Shown piece after piece: positions 11,547 through 24,786 of a stretch of DNA of 64,000 bases (positions are counted from its first letter, which is position 1; each line of letters opens with the position of its first letter). The notes beneath the pieces were generated by a model. That model saw only the letters and a program-made list of their open reading frames with translations. It had not been told where the DNA came from and did no database searches. The stretch comes from Pohlia nutans (lineage: Eukaryota; Streptophyta; Bryopsida; Bryales; Mniaceae): assembly GCA_022496805.1 (NCBI GenBank), contig CM040088.1:42125436-42189435 (forward strand). The letters run 5' to 3'. The translations under genes were made by a program, and so were the position numbers.

Positions 11547-12588
11547 CAGAACCAGATGAAAAGCGGGTGGTTGCAAGCTACGGTCACCCAAACTTTTTGT
11601 CGCGGCATGCAAATTTGTGCACTTATCCAATCTTTGGAAAATCATCAATAAATATTGGAATGGAATTTTGTGACGAAACAGATTGCATTGTTTCTAGAAT
11701 TCTAAAGTTAAGATGTCTACCACAATAAAGTTTGCAAATTTTCAATCTTTCTATCCAAATTAAGCATTTCTACTTAGATTTGGTAGCGTGTCGCTTGTCA
11801 AAAGTGCACCTATTTTATGGGAAATGCTAGAAGGGGGTCAAAATTGGACTTCACAAATTTATAGCAACATACCACAAGTGTGTACAAAGGTACCATATTT
11901 TATTTTTTGGGGTACTATGCTTACTTATTTTTTAATTAATTGTTTGATGATGTTTTTGTTTTTTAAGATTTTCGTGCAGTTAAAACTTTTTTTTGGATTT
12001 TTTTTTTGGAAATGAAATAATGGTTCAATTTCAGAGGTGGGATATGAAATGCATTTTTCATAAAACCTAGCTAAGGATGTTATGTAAAAAAGGCTCTAAT
12101 TACCCCTACTCGGTAAAAAACAGAAAAGGCTATTGAGTAATGCCCAAAGACTTGAAATTAACTTAACAATTGCTTAAGTGAAAGTATTAGCATAAACCCT
12201 ATTTGGAATGGTGAAATTTTTGATCTAATTGAAAGTTGAGAGGTGCGCATTACTACGCTAGTGCATGAGCTGCATGGCCTTTAGCTGCACAAGCTGCACT
12301 CCCCACTTGGTAGACCGTAGCTTGCAATCACCCAAGCGCCAAGGGCTCTTCAAAAATGCCTATTGACTTTCAATCCTAGCGTGTTCAGAAATGGCCCTTC
12401 AAATTACTATTTAGTTGACTATATTCCCACATTCTACTTGTGATTGGTCTATTGACTATTTGATGTGCACTTTTGATGTGTGAGGGGCATGCAAAGGTGG
12501 GGGAGTGTAAGTGCAAGGGCTCTTCAAATTCAGTAAATGAATAATTTCAGCAAGTCATCTTTAGCGTGTAGGAGTGGAGATGCTCTAA
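11547..12588. other. repeat-rich spacer
   Basis: AT-rich, with T-runs near 11985-12010. It ends in an orphan right end of a Harbinger-type MITE (AGTGGAGATGCTC then TAA at about 12575-12588), whose left end I could not find. No gene is supported. Confidence 0.4.
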
Positions 12589-12901
12589 AGTAACTATACC
12601 TTAAAGCATCCCCCTTACCAATTGCGTCTATTTACACACATAAAACAGAAAATATTTGTGGTGGGTCTTAATAGTTCAAGAGGATTCCAACGCACTTTAT
12701 CATGCATTATTTTGACACCGTATGAATAAGTTATGAATTTCCAAAGTGCCGACTATAGATTTCAAGACCATAAAACGACCCTAAACTTTGATGTTCAGAT
12801 TGTGCACATTCTCATCAATAGTAGGGTGTCAGAATCTACTTATCATGGAAGATTGAGTTAGGGACGATTTAAGGAAAATGTCGCTTTTAGTTATAGTTAC
12901 C
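12589..12901 (+). mobile_element. GTAACTATA MITE, copy K1
   Basis: A 313-bp element with inverted ends (GTAACTATA / TATAGTTAC), flanked by CTAA and TTAG, which look like a mutated TTAA duplication. It shares nearly its whole length with the copies at 36377-36689 (opposite strand) and 60707-61007, including GAGGATTCCAACGCAC and ACCCTAAACTTTGATGTTCA. Confidence 0.85.
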
Positions 12902-13003
12902 TTAGTACCTTAATCAAAATGTTACGTTTACTTGTTACTTCACTGGGAGACCGCTAGGGCCTTACCCCAATAACCCTGTCTGCACATACATCGCCCCCTC
13001 TAC

Positions 13004-13182
13004 TATAACATTCAGTAGCATGCATTGTCTCTGTCTTGGCACTACAGTAGATGGTGAGGAATTAATATTCCACACCTAACAATACTTCGTCAGGAGCTAA
13101 GTGGACAAGTGGAGGATCATGGTGATGAGCAGAATGCATGAAGGAAAGAGAATGGCCGACATGAAGGCTATTGAATGTTATG
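13004..13182 (+). mobile_element. CATAACATTCAGTAGC MITE, copy E1
   Basis: A 179-bp element with inverted ends (TATAACATTCAGTAGC / TATTGAATGTTATG). Related copies are at 36711-36882 and 61171-61943. I could not define a clear target duplication. Confidence 0.8.
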
Positions 13183-13839
13183 ACCTGCTTTTTTTGGAAA
13201 GTATGGGAGTATATGTATACAGTTGGGATAGGCTACCAGGGTAAGGTCCTCCCGGTCAGTCTTCTTGTGTTACTTGTTACTTATGTTTTGTGACCATATA
13301 GTCTACCCTCAATAGTGGGCATCAAGAGTAGTACGCGCCATCTTGGTCTTGGTGGTCAAGTTGGCAACACTTTCTTAACAAACTCTTCATTCACACTGAT
13401 CCTTCGGGCCAAAATTTCTCTCTTTCTATCCGTTCACAACATCAAGTAAGTCATATTACAATATTCGAGCCTTGTAAAAGGCTTCAAATTCATATATATG
13501 TTGGGGTAAGATTTCATCGATTTAAACATTGCTCAATGCATATATATATAACTAATTAGATGGATATATGTATAATATGTATATTGAATTTAGTTGTTTG
13601 GTTCTTCACTATACTAGGGACCTTATATAGTTAATAGGTTTATATTAATTTCATATTTACATATAAAATGAAAATAGAAAATGGTATATAAATATAAATA
13701 ATTACATGTATTTGTACAAGTATATATATATTCAATATTAATATACATAGATATGTATATCCATATTTTTATTGATATCCAAATCATATTTTATTTTATC
13801 TTATTCTTTTGTCGTTCTCTAATTAATTTTTTTGTAATC
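13183..13839. other. AT-rich spacer
   Basis: Long ATATAT-like runs around 13490-13760. No gene or recognisable element apart from low-complexity sequence. Confidence 0.4.
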
Positions 13840-13843
13840 TTAA

Positions 13844-14371
13844 CCCTTTGACGCGCTTGCGTCCATATAATGAACGACAAACGAATTGCAAGCTTTTTCT
13901 TAACTACATCCTGTATAGTTTTTTATTCATTTAAAATTCTCTTGGTTCTTGTGCTAGTTGACTATCATTTGTACCATATAGATCTTCAAAATAAGATATT
14001 GTGATTTTTTTTTAAACAATAGAATTGATTTATGTCAAGTTTCATTTTAGTTCCAAAAGTGAGACCTTAATTATAATATTCCAAAACAAGTAAAATCAAT
14101 TAATGGAAATCATACCATCTTGTAGTGCATGTTATTCTGAATTCATTACAATAATTTTTTTTTTTAATTTTTTAATTTGGGATTTTTAATTGAATTTCAA
14201 AATAAGAGCTTGAAAATTGAATTAAAATTTATTAAAAATGATAATGATAACAAATGTGATCTTCACATTGACATTTACATCTTAGCTTTGTACATCAACT
14301 CCATTTTTGTTATTCATCAAACATTTTATAATGCATCTTCGAAATCAGTGTTGAATCGGGACGTTAAAGGG
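13844..14371 (-). mobile_element. TTAA-CCC element, family A copy A0
   Basis: A 528-bp element between TTAA (13840-13843) and TTGA (14372-14375, a worn TTAA). It starts CCCTTTGACGCGC and ends GGACGTTAAAGGG, the reverse orientation of the copies at 24247, 31674 and 33012. The 96-codon open frame at 14177 lies inside it and is not a gene. Confidence 0.85.
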
Positions 14372-14375
14372 TTGA

Positions 14376-15996
14376 AAATTCACATTAAATTGCATGTCCA
14401 TAAAACAAAAAATCTATTTTGGGTGAAAATTTTAATTTATTTTTCGTTGTTTATTTTTTATAATTGATTAAAAAAATTAAGGAATTTTTTACTTAATTTT
14501 TGTGCAAGAGTGCACAAATTATCAACTTTCTACTTAAAAATAAAAGCCTTTCACATCTTTGGATGGTCTTCCTATGATTGTTCCTTTTCCGCCCTCAAAG
14601 AGCATTATGCGAAGTAACCTAACCTTTCACATCTTATTCAATTTCACAGCCTTTCATTTCATCACCCGTAGTGCGAAGAGAAGCGGAGCCCTAGTATATT
14701 TAACAAAATTTGCATGGACAAGACTTTAAAGTGAACTCTCTACTATCTATTCCCCTGGAGGAGTGCACTTAAAGTTAAGATTAGGAATACATGTGAGTGC
14801 GTTTTAATTGCATACCCCCTACAATACTTGGCCTTAAAATAGTTTTTAAATTAATATTTTTAGGTGCTAAATCCTGATGTGTATATCTATCATTTGGTAT
14901 AAATTTCAGGACCAATTTTTTTTTAAATCTTTTTTAAAAAAAAAATAGATAGAAGTTTGAACTAAAATGTGTCATTATTCACTTCAAAAATCAACTTAAA
15001 CATACTTACAAGTGATTATTTTTTGAAATTTATACATTAAGAACTTTAGGTTGTGTTTAACAAATACATTTTTTTTTTTACAATTTTAAAGTGATTTTTT
15101 AGTATATACATAGGGGGGTCAAAAGTACGCACTCACATGATTCTTAGTCTTAGTTTTAAATGCACTCTCCGGTTCTATTCCCACAACCTCTTTTGAGTTT
15201 TTTCTAAAGGAATAGATGTGCACTTTGATTATTCCTACATATTTGTGCAATTTAAAAAAAAAAATCTCATTGCCAATTTTTTTGGATCAATTATAATGTT
15301 AAAACATGAAAAAAATGAACAAAGTCACCTACCTTTTTTGGTATAATTAAATAATAAAATGAAATTTAGTGGTCAATATAAGAGGTTACATAAGAATAAA
15401 ATGTAGATTGTGCGTCACAAAAAATGCCAATTTAGTTTGACAATGTGCACCATTTTTGAAGAATATAAGTAGGCTTTGACAAAAAAAAATTGGGTCATAA
15501 TTAGGACTTCATAAAGTGATTTTAAATGGACTTGTGGTGGTTTTTTTTCACATTGGGTTTTTTCCGGGGTTTTTTCCCTTCCCTAAGTTTAGTGTGGCTC
15601 TTCCTATTGCTTTGCATTGTATTTATTCATTGGTTCTTTGTACTCAATTATGGACAATTCATTAGGAACAAATTTTGAGGGGGTTTTTGAAAGAATTTTG
15701 AGGAAATTTTTAGTGAGTTTTGAAAAGGGTGCTACATCAAACTAATTTTTTTCTCAACGTTCATTCCAATGGCTAAACTTTGCATCTAAGAGCTTTGTCT
15801 TATATTATGAAATTTCTTTTAAGTTAAAAACATTGACTATAAATTTAGTTTGATGAACAAGAATTTTAACATTTATAAATGACTTAATTTTCTTTCTCTT
15901 AAATATATTTTTCTCTTACTCTTATTCGTAATCCAACCATTAAAATGCTCCACCTAATCGATGTTTATAAGTAAATTATGAACTAGAGTTGAACTA
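14376..15996. other. AT-rich spacer, nothing recognised
   Basis: Many homopolymer A/T runs and no open frame of note. Possible eroded repeats near 14770-15130 (GTGCACTTAAAGTTAAGATTAGG and its rough inverse near 15125-15175) suggest an old element of about 400 bp, which I did not resolve. Confidence 0.35.
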
Positions 15997-16262
15997 CTCC
16001 CTCTATTCAGAAATAATTGTTCTAGTTTTTGGCATTTTTTTTGGCAATATTCACCCTAAGTTTTATACCTCAAACATGAACCCTGTCTACTTTAAATGGG
16101 GTGGAAAATGATAGTGACACAATAACTACACACTAAGTACTATTAAATATAGACCATTTTTCAAGTACCGTGACAACTTTTTTAAGGAAAAAAAAGAAAA
16201 AGAAAAAGCGTTAAGTTAGAACACGCCAAAAACTAGTACAATTCATTTCTTGACAACGGGAG
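15997..16262. mobile_element. Stowaway-like MITE, TA target duplication
   Basis: It starts CTCCCTCTATTCAGAAATAA and ends with an inverse carrying CTAGTACAATTCATTTCTTG then CGGGAG. It is flanked by TA at 15995-15996 and 16263-16264. Length is 266 bp. The CTCCCTC terminus with TA duplication is the classical Stowaway (Tc1/mariner) signature of plants. Confidence 0.9.
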
Positions 16263-16264
16263 TA

Positions 16265-16655
16265 AGGTAGAGGCACCCATAACTCATAACTTAAGATTTC
16301 TAGCCTATGTGTAGTAAGTGTAGAAGGTGAGTACCTAGTATTTTTCCTTCTTAGGAAAATAGAAATCATAAAGAATACATTTTTTCCATAATTCTATTCT
16401 AATAAACAAAATTTCTACAAATTTTCAGAGTGAAAAGTTAGTCATTACCCAAAACTGATAACTAGACTATTCCAAATTTGTGAACATATGATTCCACAAA
16501 CCGGCCCAAGTTGCTTTTTGAAATTGACTAATAAGGTAATAGTGCAAGTGAAGTTAATTGATTGACAAAAAATTCTACTCAAATGGCATTGAGTTTGGAC
16601 ATTAACCATTATAGGTCAGTCTACACATTTGGTTTTGGGTGTACAATACCCTAGG
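16265..16655. mobile_element. TTAA-GGTA superfamily element
   Basis: The left end GTAAGGTAGAGGCACCCATA abuts the Stowaway element. The right end GGTTTTGGGTGTACAATACC is a rough inverse. The interior has the shared phrase TTTTCAGAGTGAAAAGTTAG. Limits are approximate. Confidence 0.55.
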
Positions 16656-17069
16656 TTCAAGTTTGGCGAAAAGTGAATTTAAAAATAAATTCCAGAATTT
16701 CAGGGAATTTTTTTTCAATTTTTTTTTACAAGGGAAATAATGGATTTCGGAGAATATTTTTTTTGCCAAAATCTATTTAGAAAATAATAATTATTTGGAG
16801 GAAGAGTGCCAAACTTAACTCTAGGGCACTAAATGGGGAGTTTTCCAAAGGGAACCAACATAAATCCAATATTTTCCAAATGCAACCGGTTTTAAACAAG
16901 AACTCATCCAATTATTACCCATGTGTCACCTAGGTAGCATCTGAGTATCACAAATTTTATCCAAATTTTAGCCTAAAGCTATGAGTTTCAGCCTGTAATT
17001 TGGCAATTCATTCAGCTGGTTTTACACTAGCTGCCGAATCTCCCATACATTGCCCTAAGGTACGTTCTC

Positions 17070-17172
17070 TGGCCCTTTGTCCAGTGAACACTAGGTCATT
17101 GACATTACGAACAGACACTTTATTCACGCCAACCTCGAAAGAGGGCCGAAGAGGGCCTATCTATCTATCTTT
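17070..17172 (+). mobile_element. TATC-tailed retroposon, copy S1
   Basis: A 103-bp unit from TGGCCCTTTGTCC to a (CTAT)n tail, flanked by GTTCTC at 17064-17069 and 17173-17178. It matches S2 (31016-31126) and S3 (63377-63482, opposite strand). A direct duplication of variable sequence plus a simple-repeat tail indicates target-primed insertion. Confidence 0.85.
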
Positions 17173-17611
17173 GTTCTCCATTATGGGTCCGTACTTCTAA
17201 CTTAGTTTAGTGTGGCACCCGTTGAAGTAAGATTTACGTCTGTGCCCTAGTAGGGGTTGGTGATAGTGAGAGAACAGAGGATGTGATATTAAAGAAGTGA
17301 CGAATCGTAAAGACCATTCCGTCACTCATGTCACTCGCACGGATGCTTTGTCGTCAGCCTCGTCGTCCTCGTCGTCGTCAGTGAGAGCAATTCGTCCCCA
17401 TTGTCTTTAATAATTTCTGTCTGTAGCGAGAGCTGCCTGTGACTGAATTACACTTTTCTCTTTCACTGCGCAAGAACAACAACATCGCCATCGCCATTCC
17501 TTTCCCTTCTCTCACAGCCCTTTGCAGTCGTCGCTCTTTAATATCACCTGCTGCAATCATCACTTCCAATTGCGCTGGCGGACCACGTTCTCGGGGAGGG
17601 TGTTTGCTAAC

Positions 17612-20600
17612 ATGGCTCTCGGTACGTCTCCTTCCTTGCCTTTTGCTTCTTTTTTTGCGACCAATTTGAATATATGCTTCTACTGTACTACGGGAGTTCA
17701 TATCACGCACATTGAACGGAGCCTCGTTCGATTTGGATTGTTGAAGCCTAAAGTGCATCGGGAAGTACGTTCTTGCAATTCGGCTTGTGTTTCGGTAATT
17801 AGGGTTTGGTGTCAGAGAACGTAAAGCGCTGAGCATAGTTGAATGGTCGGATTTTAAATGTATTTTTGTTAAAGAGGATTCCAACGCATTAAAGAATCCA
17901 TTATTTGGATATTATATGCAAAAGATACGAGTCTTCGAAGTTTTGCGACCAATTTGAATGCTTCTACTATGGGAGTTAATATCACGCACATTGAACGGAG
18001 GCTCGTACGAGTGAATTGTTGAAGCCCGTGAGACAAGAAAGTGCATCGGGAAGTACGTTCTTGTGTCAGAGAACGTAAAGCTCTGAGCATAGTTGCATTT
18101 ATTAGAACGGTCGGATGTTAAATGTATTTTTGTTGAAGAGGATTCCAACGCACCAAAGAATCCATTATTTGGATATCATATGCGAAAGATATGAGTCTTC
18201 GAAGTTTTTTTGGTAGATGACCTAAAACCGATATGTCGTTTAGGGATCGTTCTTTTTCTTGCGGTATTTCGATGGTGCTTATGATATGGTTGAAATAGTA
18301 AGGTCGAGTGGTCATCATACTGAATTTCATGTATGAATGGAAATTTGCGTATTAGTTCACATTGTTTTTCTGTTGAATGCTAGTTATTGTAAAACTCAAG
18401 CTGGATTACTTTACTTTGGTCGAAGGGAATAGATTAGTGATGAAACGGAGCTTAAGAGATTCATTGTTAGTATCATTGTTTGTTCCTATTTCAAGCAAGA
18501 GGATGTTTTCTGCATCAAACGTTTATTTTCTAGCACTATCCTAACTCTTTTTTGAGCGCTCTCTGAGCACTTCGCCAATTATTAGGTTAGAAAAATATGT
18601 AAGAAGCGCACATGTAAGAGTAATTTTGGAATCGAATGGCATGATGATTGCAATCTGATGTTTTCTTGTGCTCCTTCTCAACTATTTCTTTTTGGCTCTC
18701 TTCATCAGAGCTACCAGGATTCTACTTTGATCCTGAGTTGAACCGATACTTCCCATTATCTCGTAAACGAGGCAGAAGCGGTACAGTTCAATCGTGCAAT
18801 GGAGCAGCGAGCTCTTCGAAACAGGTATGCGTTAGTCTTCGAGCTGCTTTTTATGTTGTGACTTTCAAATTCGATCCTCCTTTTATCTCGTTGTTATCAT
18901 CACTGCACGGATTAGGGTTTGGTATCTGACCTCTGAAATCTCATGAGAACCTTAAGTTCATTGGGCTAATATAATTATAGTTGCAATTATGTCTGAAGCA
19001 ATCTGTTCATTTGAACGGATAGCAATCAACGATTGCTCATGACTAAGTCTTGTTTGTGGATTACCATGTTTGTAACACAGTTGTATACATTTCATTATAC
19101 AGGAAAACGGTAAACAGGGTTCTGGTGATGTGCAAGAGGATGGATTAGACCCCAATCGAAATCCTGGCGTGCTACAGCTGCTGCAAGCAAGGGAGCACAA
19201 TAGTGGCTTCAACCGGACCTCGTCCAATGAACGGAAGTTTCGGCGTCAATTCTTGGAGAGCCAAGCCGCTCATCCTCAGGTGGATGTTCTGTTACACTGA
19301 CATCTATTTTAATGTCTGCATATCTCCTTGGTTTTCTCCGGTTAACCAGTTGCTGTGTATCGACATGCTGATTGTATCACAGGTTTGGGGCTACGACGGG
19401 ACAGATAAGCGGGCTGACGGCGCAGTGCAACAGTTGCGTGTGACTTGCCAAACAGTGGAGGGTGAGAGGGAAGCTGATATATTAGTTCTTGGAGGTAGCA
19501 ACGGTTGTTTTGAGTAAGCTCTATCTCTGATGATTCTTATTCGCCCTGGAGCTAGTGACATTGCAAGATTGCGGCTGTCAGTGAGAGATTTGTATGTGAC
19601 TTGCCACATTTCAGCGAGATATACGGCGTCTCACGTTTTTTGTCAAAATTATTTATGGCAATTTCGATTTGCAACAACTGAGGAGGCTCTTTTGTTTTCG
19701 ATGTTCAGGTTATTTGGAACTACGCTTTCGAATGGAATACAAGCACTACCTGCAGACATTAAACATCCTAGGCGATGTGTACCCGCAGATGCCAAAGTCC
19801 AAGTCACTAAGGGCGAGAGGGAACCGCCAGGGTTGTGGAATATTTTAAGTTCACAGTTTTCTTCTCGCATTACAGCAATTAAGAAGCTTGGGGAAGGATC
19901 ACCCGAGGACAGTGCCTATCGTCAGCGAAGTGCTATGTACACCCTTTTTCTACTTTGTTGAAAGTTCATAACCCTCAGCACAGAAACACACGGGTTGGGT
20001 GGGTCAGGCACTCTTTGGGGGATTGTAAATCCGATGATAATTATTGTTAGCATTCAGTACTTAAGAGAGCTTTCAATAGGCAAGGACTTATTTGGTTTTT
20101 GAAGGCCTTACATCGCTTTGGCTGGTTGTCCCGGTATGCAGTCTCACAACACTAGGTGCTGGAGAAGCAAGCGGATCTCTGTACGTTCTTGATTTAAAAC
20201 AAGGGCCTGAAATTCAGGATTGGGATAGAAACTATCCCTTGCCGTTTCAGATTCAAGCAAGAGTAAAGACCCGTGGCAGCATTTGGACAGCTGAAGCTAG
20301 TCCCAATGGAATAGCAGCAAGCTTGGGTACTGAACTTCTTTTGACTTCTGATATCTTTTGTATGGCATGCCTGAATTCTCGCTGTAGAGACATGCACTCT
20401 ATTGTCCTTGTGAAAGCACCCTGTTTTTTAAAAACACCTCTAGAGAATGATTGCTTACTCTAGCCTCTAATCAAGAACGGAGGTATGTTTAAAGTTTAGT
20501 GGTGAGGGCTTTGCAGGTATGGACGGAGGTGCGGGTCTTGTAGCATTGGAGAGAAGTGATGTCACCTGGCTGTGTCGGAGCAGCAGTGCTGTTTTGTCTC

Positions 20601-22729
20601 AGCAATTTGATAAAGAGGCAAGCACATTTTGATCAGTATGCTTGTTTTACGTGCTATGAACATAAGGTGCATATTTAGAAATACACATGAAGCTATTGTG
20701 TCTGATTGTTGAGGTGAAGCTATTTCAATTTTTTTATTTGGTTTTGTCTTTCCCAGGGTAATATACTTTTCTGTGGATTTCGAAATGGTGCAATATCAAC
20801 AATTGATTTACGAAAGCCAGCCCCTAAAGAATCTAATGTGCATCATGAAGCAGCTCTCATGAAGCCCAGGTCTGAAGGAGCTTTTCCTCCTGCTATGAAA
20901 AACCAACAGCGAACATCACACTCCTGCAGCACGCATGGAACTGTGTGTTTCTTTAAACCTTAACTTCGCTTCTGTGTTCTTTGATTTTTACTCTGCCGAG
21001 AATCTGAGTCATATGTGAGAAGGCATCATCTGCTGAATGACAATAGCTAGGATACCGTATTCTGGTTGCAGGGTAAGCAGTGCAGCAAACGTAAGGTGGA
21101 TGATTACTTTTGCAGTCACTCAAAAATCATGCGCATGGGGTCAGCAATCTGTAGGTGAGCCATGGACTGGAAGCTGCTATACATGCTCCAGTGTTGCCAC
21201 TTGTCTCCTAATCGAGTACTATTGAAAGAAATAAAGTGTTATGGAAGAGGATCGATTCAGTATTAGATCTCAAATGACATTAACACATAGCATCACATCG
21301 TTCATGTGCTTGATGCACCGGAAGTTGCAGGTGTTAATGTACGATTTGTATCTTAAGGTGGGTGTTTGGAATTCAGTGCCAATCATACAGCGCGTAATTG
21401 TTTAAAATTTTATCTCTATATTTACAATCAAGGTTAAACCTGCACCACGGTGAGACTTCACCTGGTACTGGAGCTGACAAAGTTTGTGAGTAATAGATTG
21501 ATCATGTTGATTGCATGCATTGTGTCGGTAAGTGAATGGTCTAAGGTGAAGTTATACATGATTAAAGAAACAGAAATTGTGTTCTTTCATGTGCTGTGCC
21601 TCTTTTGTTGTATGCTTTAACTCGTACAACTTCATAACTTCATAATAACTCGGCTGTCAATCTTGTAGTGGTGCAATCTAGGTTGATACTGAAATTGTCT
21701 CTGGTGTTTTGGCAGTTTGTTGCTTCTGCGGAATGATGAGAACTACCTGTTAGCAAGTGCAATGAATGGAGTTGTAAGTTTGACTCTTTTTCCCGTGTCT
21801 GTAATTGAACTTGTTTTTTTAGAATTTTCTTATACACTATCCAGTGTGAATAGGCATAGCAAATCTGTGTCCTAGCGACACTGAAATTTGTAACTCAAAT
21901 TTAGTTCATAATAGAATAAAATCTGATGCTTTCTCAAATGGTTGATGAAAGGATCCGATGTTGTCCTTGACAGATTCAGCAATGGGATCGGCGCATGGTG
22001 GAGAATGGAGCAGTAAGAACATATGAAGGCCATAACAATACGCACACTACGTTGCAGCTTGGAGTCGATCCAACTGAGACTTTTCTTGTATCAGGTAACA
22101 GAGTGAAGCTTGTTTCTCTGTGCTTACCTGGTGCATTGATGTACGGCTTTGTTTGAATATTGTCTTAGTCTTTGGAAAAACTAGCAACTAGAGCACTTCT
22201 TGTACTGTCAGTGATTTGAGTGGGTGGGTTCTTTCTAGGTGGAGAAGATTGTGTACTTCGTATTTGGAGTTTGGCGTCTGGGCGGCTACTGCATGCAGAA
22301 AAAAACCTTAGTTCGCCTGCTACTTGTATATGTTGGCCAGCTTCTATGCGTAAGTAACGTACACCCTGGGTCACAATTTTGAACAGTGATCTGATTTTCC
22401 GTCTTTGTAGCTGTGTTTCTCAGTAATAGATCTTCAGTAGTAGATTGCAGACGGATTTCCTTAACAGGAAGGAAATGTTGCTCGATGAACCTCGTTATGG
22501 TAGTACATATGGACGCTTGAGTTCTGAAGCCCCGATTGAGTTTCTGTTGCCTGGATGTATAGCAAGGTGTACTTTTAATAAGATGACGTTCCATTCTTTG
22601 TATCCAGGTTTGCAAAGTCAAGGCGGTTATGGGGAAGAGCCCCCTTTTGAGAGCAACTTCAGTTGGGGTTTTTGGTTTGGCTCCTCTCCTGGCCTACATT
22701 ATATGCACGGTGCAGGATCGCAAGTATAA
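17612..22729 (+). CDS. DCAF4: DCAF4/WDR21-like WD40 protein (13 exons, 498 aa)
   Basis: A WD40 protein expected to dock on DDB1 and present substrates to the CUL4 ubiquitin ligase, probably in the nucleus. Exons: 17612-17621, 18709-18824, 19103-19279, 19383-19513, 19709-19936, 20142-20326, 20517-20617, 20757-20869, 21072-21095, 21716-21773, 21974-22094, 22239-22349 and 22608-22729. They total 1497 nt in frame, close to the family length. The start MALELPGFYFDPELNRYFPL is the DCAF4 signature. Further evidence is GSLYVLDL, FCGFRNGAISTIDLRK, the DDB1-binding WDxR box ending IQQWDRR in exon 11, a VLRIWS blade and a WGFWFGS...YMHG terminus. The first coding exon is only 10 nt. Intron 7 begins GC (GAG|GCAAGC), an accepted GC-AG type. 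The least certain joints are the end of exon 5 and the 24-nt exon 9, both fixed by phase and protein alignment from memory of the family. Confidence 0.9.
17657..18209. repeat. tandem duplication in DCAF4-like intron 1
   Basis: About 288 bp (17657-17944) are repeated as 17945-18209 with small deletions. Both copies contain ATATCACGCACATTGAACGG, GTGCATCGGGAAGTACGTTC and AGAGGATTCCAACGCA. The last phrase also occurs in the GTAACTATA MITEs. The duplication is about 90% alike by eye, so it is fairly young. Confidence 0.85.
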
Positions 22730-24242
22730 AACCTGGAGGTTGAGATCCGGTGCTACTAGGATATTGAGTACAATTCTTTAGTGAGATTTCTACCCACTTG
22801 CAACGACATAGCTTCTGGATATGGTTCAGGAGCTTTGTGAAATGTAAGACTATTCTTTAGTGCACTTTTCGTCTTATGATAGTTGCTGAAAGGTACGGTA
22901 TTCAGTCATGTGCAAGGCAAATGTTCGTGTATAGCCTTTTTGCTGTCTGCATAAAATTTTCCATCTCTGTAGCATTTAGTATGTTTGCATGAGCACAATT
23001 GAACAATATGTGTGCCATATTACTATGTGGATTTTCAGGGAACTGGAAGTGGATCATCTGACTTATTTGGAGTGCGACTAGCCTGATGCAAGTAGGTGAA
23101 AAATGTTCAGGAGATGTCTTTCACGATTTTGATAGTCACCAAGCCTTGCAGTAAGTTTCTCCTCTATCACAGTAATGGTGTCCGATAAGCGAGATCCTTA
23201 GTGACTTAGCTTGCTGCAGTTGTAGTATACATCGTATAAATTGGTTTTAGAGCTAGGCTAGGGAGTGCAAGCAGCGAAAGTTCTATGATTCAGGACAAGA
23301 TTCATGTTAATTTTATGTAGAATTTTTTTCACCTGCAGTCCCGTCCTTGTTATAAATACAAGACTGGCTAATGAGGTACATAGGGGTGGAGGTACATGGC
23401 GGCAGATTATAGTTGAAGATGGTCTTTGTACTATGGCCAAGGAGCAAGTTGCTCGTTTTTGGGAGATGCGAGACAGGTCTGGTGCATTTGCATAATCAGT
23501 CAACATCTAGAGGACAGATATGTAATACTGTACTAGCTCACTTTGACAGGTGGTCAATCTTGGCTGGAAAATACAGCCTGACTGTCTGCAAAAGAGAGGT
23601 GCAAATGAACTTCTGATGACACCTTCAAACTTTTGTAATTTCTGTATGTAGCTATTTATGTTGGGAAATCACTGCATGTTGGGGAGGACTTCTCCAGTTT
23701 GGTGCTTTGGTTTGTGTATGTGTCGTTCTTTTGTTGTTCTGCTTCGTGTCTCTCTTGTGCTCTTACGGATTTAACTGTATGTCAAAATTATACTCTTCAT
23801 TGTACGTAGTGTGGGTGCACTTATTTACATGAGGCTATAGTGTTTCACTTTTTCACTAATTGTATTTGCATAGGTTTTACAATATGATCACTATTGATAC
23901 TTTAACTTGCAGTAAAAACATTCTTGATAAAACAATACCACCTCAAGTAAATAAGCTTAGGCACCCACACTGTGCAGAATAAATGTACAGTCGGGTACAA
24001 GTTGCTTACAAACTCTGACTCCCTCATAAAAACAGAGTCCCTTCCCTAAATCGTAATGAGCTTGATATGGCACTCATGCACCTACAAATTGAAAGGGACA
24101 TTCCTACTCTAGTCCTCTACAGGTAGGAATTTCTTCTTACCATATTTGCAATCTTCAGAATCAATGTGGCCGCTTGATATAGGATCTACAGAACTTTCAA
24201 TGCTTACAAAAAAAATTGTAAGCATGTTGTACCCGAATGTAC
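22730..24242. other. DCAF4-like 3' region and spacer
   Basis: Less AT-rich than the repeats, so the first several hundred bases may be transcribed 3' untranslated sequence. Short open frames at 23304-23616 have no recognisable product. No other gene is seen before the element at 24247. Confidence 0.4.
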
Positions 24243-24246
24243 TTAA

Positions 24247-24786
24247 CCCTTTAACGTCCTGATTCATCATTGATTTCAAAGATCCGTTATAAAATGTTTG
24301 ATGAATACCAAAAATGGAGTTGATGTACAAAGCAAAGTTGTAAATGTCAATGTTTAGATCACATCTGTATGGTTGGGTTTATCATACTTTTTAGTAATTT
24401 TTTTAAATTAATTTTTCAAGGTTTTCTTTTGAAATTCAATTAAAAATCCCAAAGTAACACAAAAAAATTAAAAAAAATTGTAATGAATTTGAAATAACAT
24501 GCACTATGAGATGGTATGCTTTCCATTATTTGATTCTACTTATTTTGGAAAATCATGCTGAAGGTCTCACTTTTTGAACTAAGAATGAAACTTGACATCA
24601 ACCACTATTGTTATTTTTCAAAAAATCACAATATCTTATTTTGAAGATCCATACCGTACAAATGGTAGTCAACTAGCACAAGAACCAAGGAAAATTTGGA
24701 TGGATGAAAAATTGTACAGAATGTAGTAAAGAGAAGGATTTCAATATGTTCGTCGTCCATTATATGGACGCAGGCGCGTTAAAGGG
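24247..24786 (+). mobile_element. TTAA-CCC element, family A copy A3
   Basis: A 540-bp element between TTAA 24243-24246 and TTAA 24787-24790. It starts CCCTTTAACGTCC and ends with GGACGCAGGCGCGTTAAAGGG. A short GTCCA...TGGAC hairpin lies just inside the right end. Same length and layout as A1 at 31674. Confidence 0.92.

Noticed and set aside
22445..22607. Reading the last DCAF4-like exon as starting at 22451 or 22468
   Set aside because: Phase does not fit the preceding exon; only the acceptor at 22607 keeps the frame and the family C-terminus.
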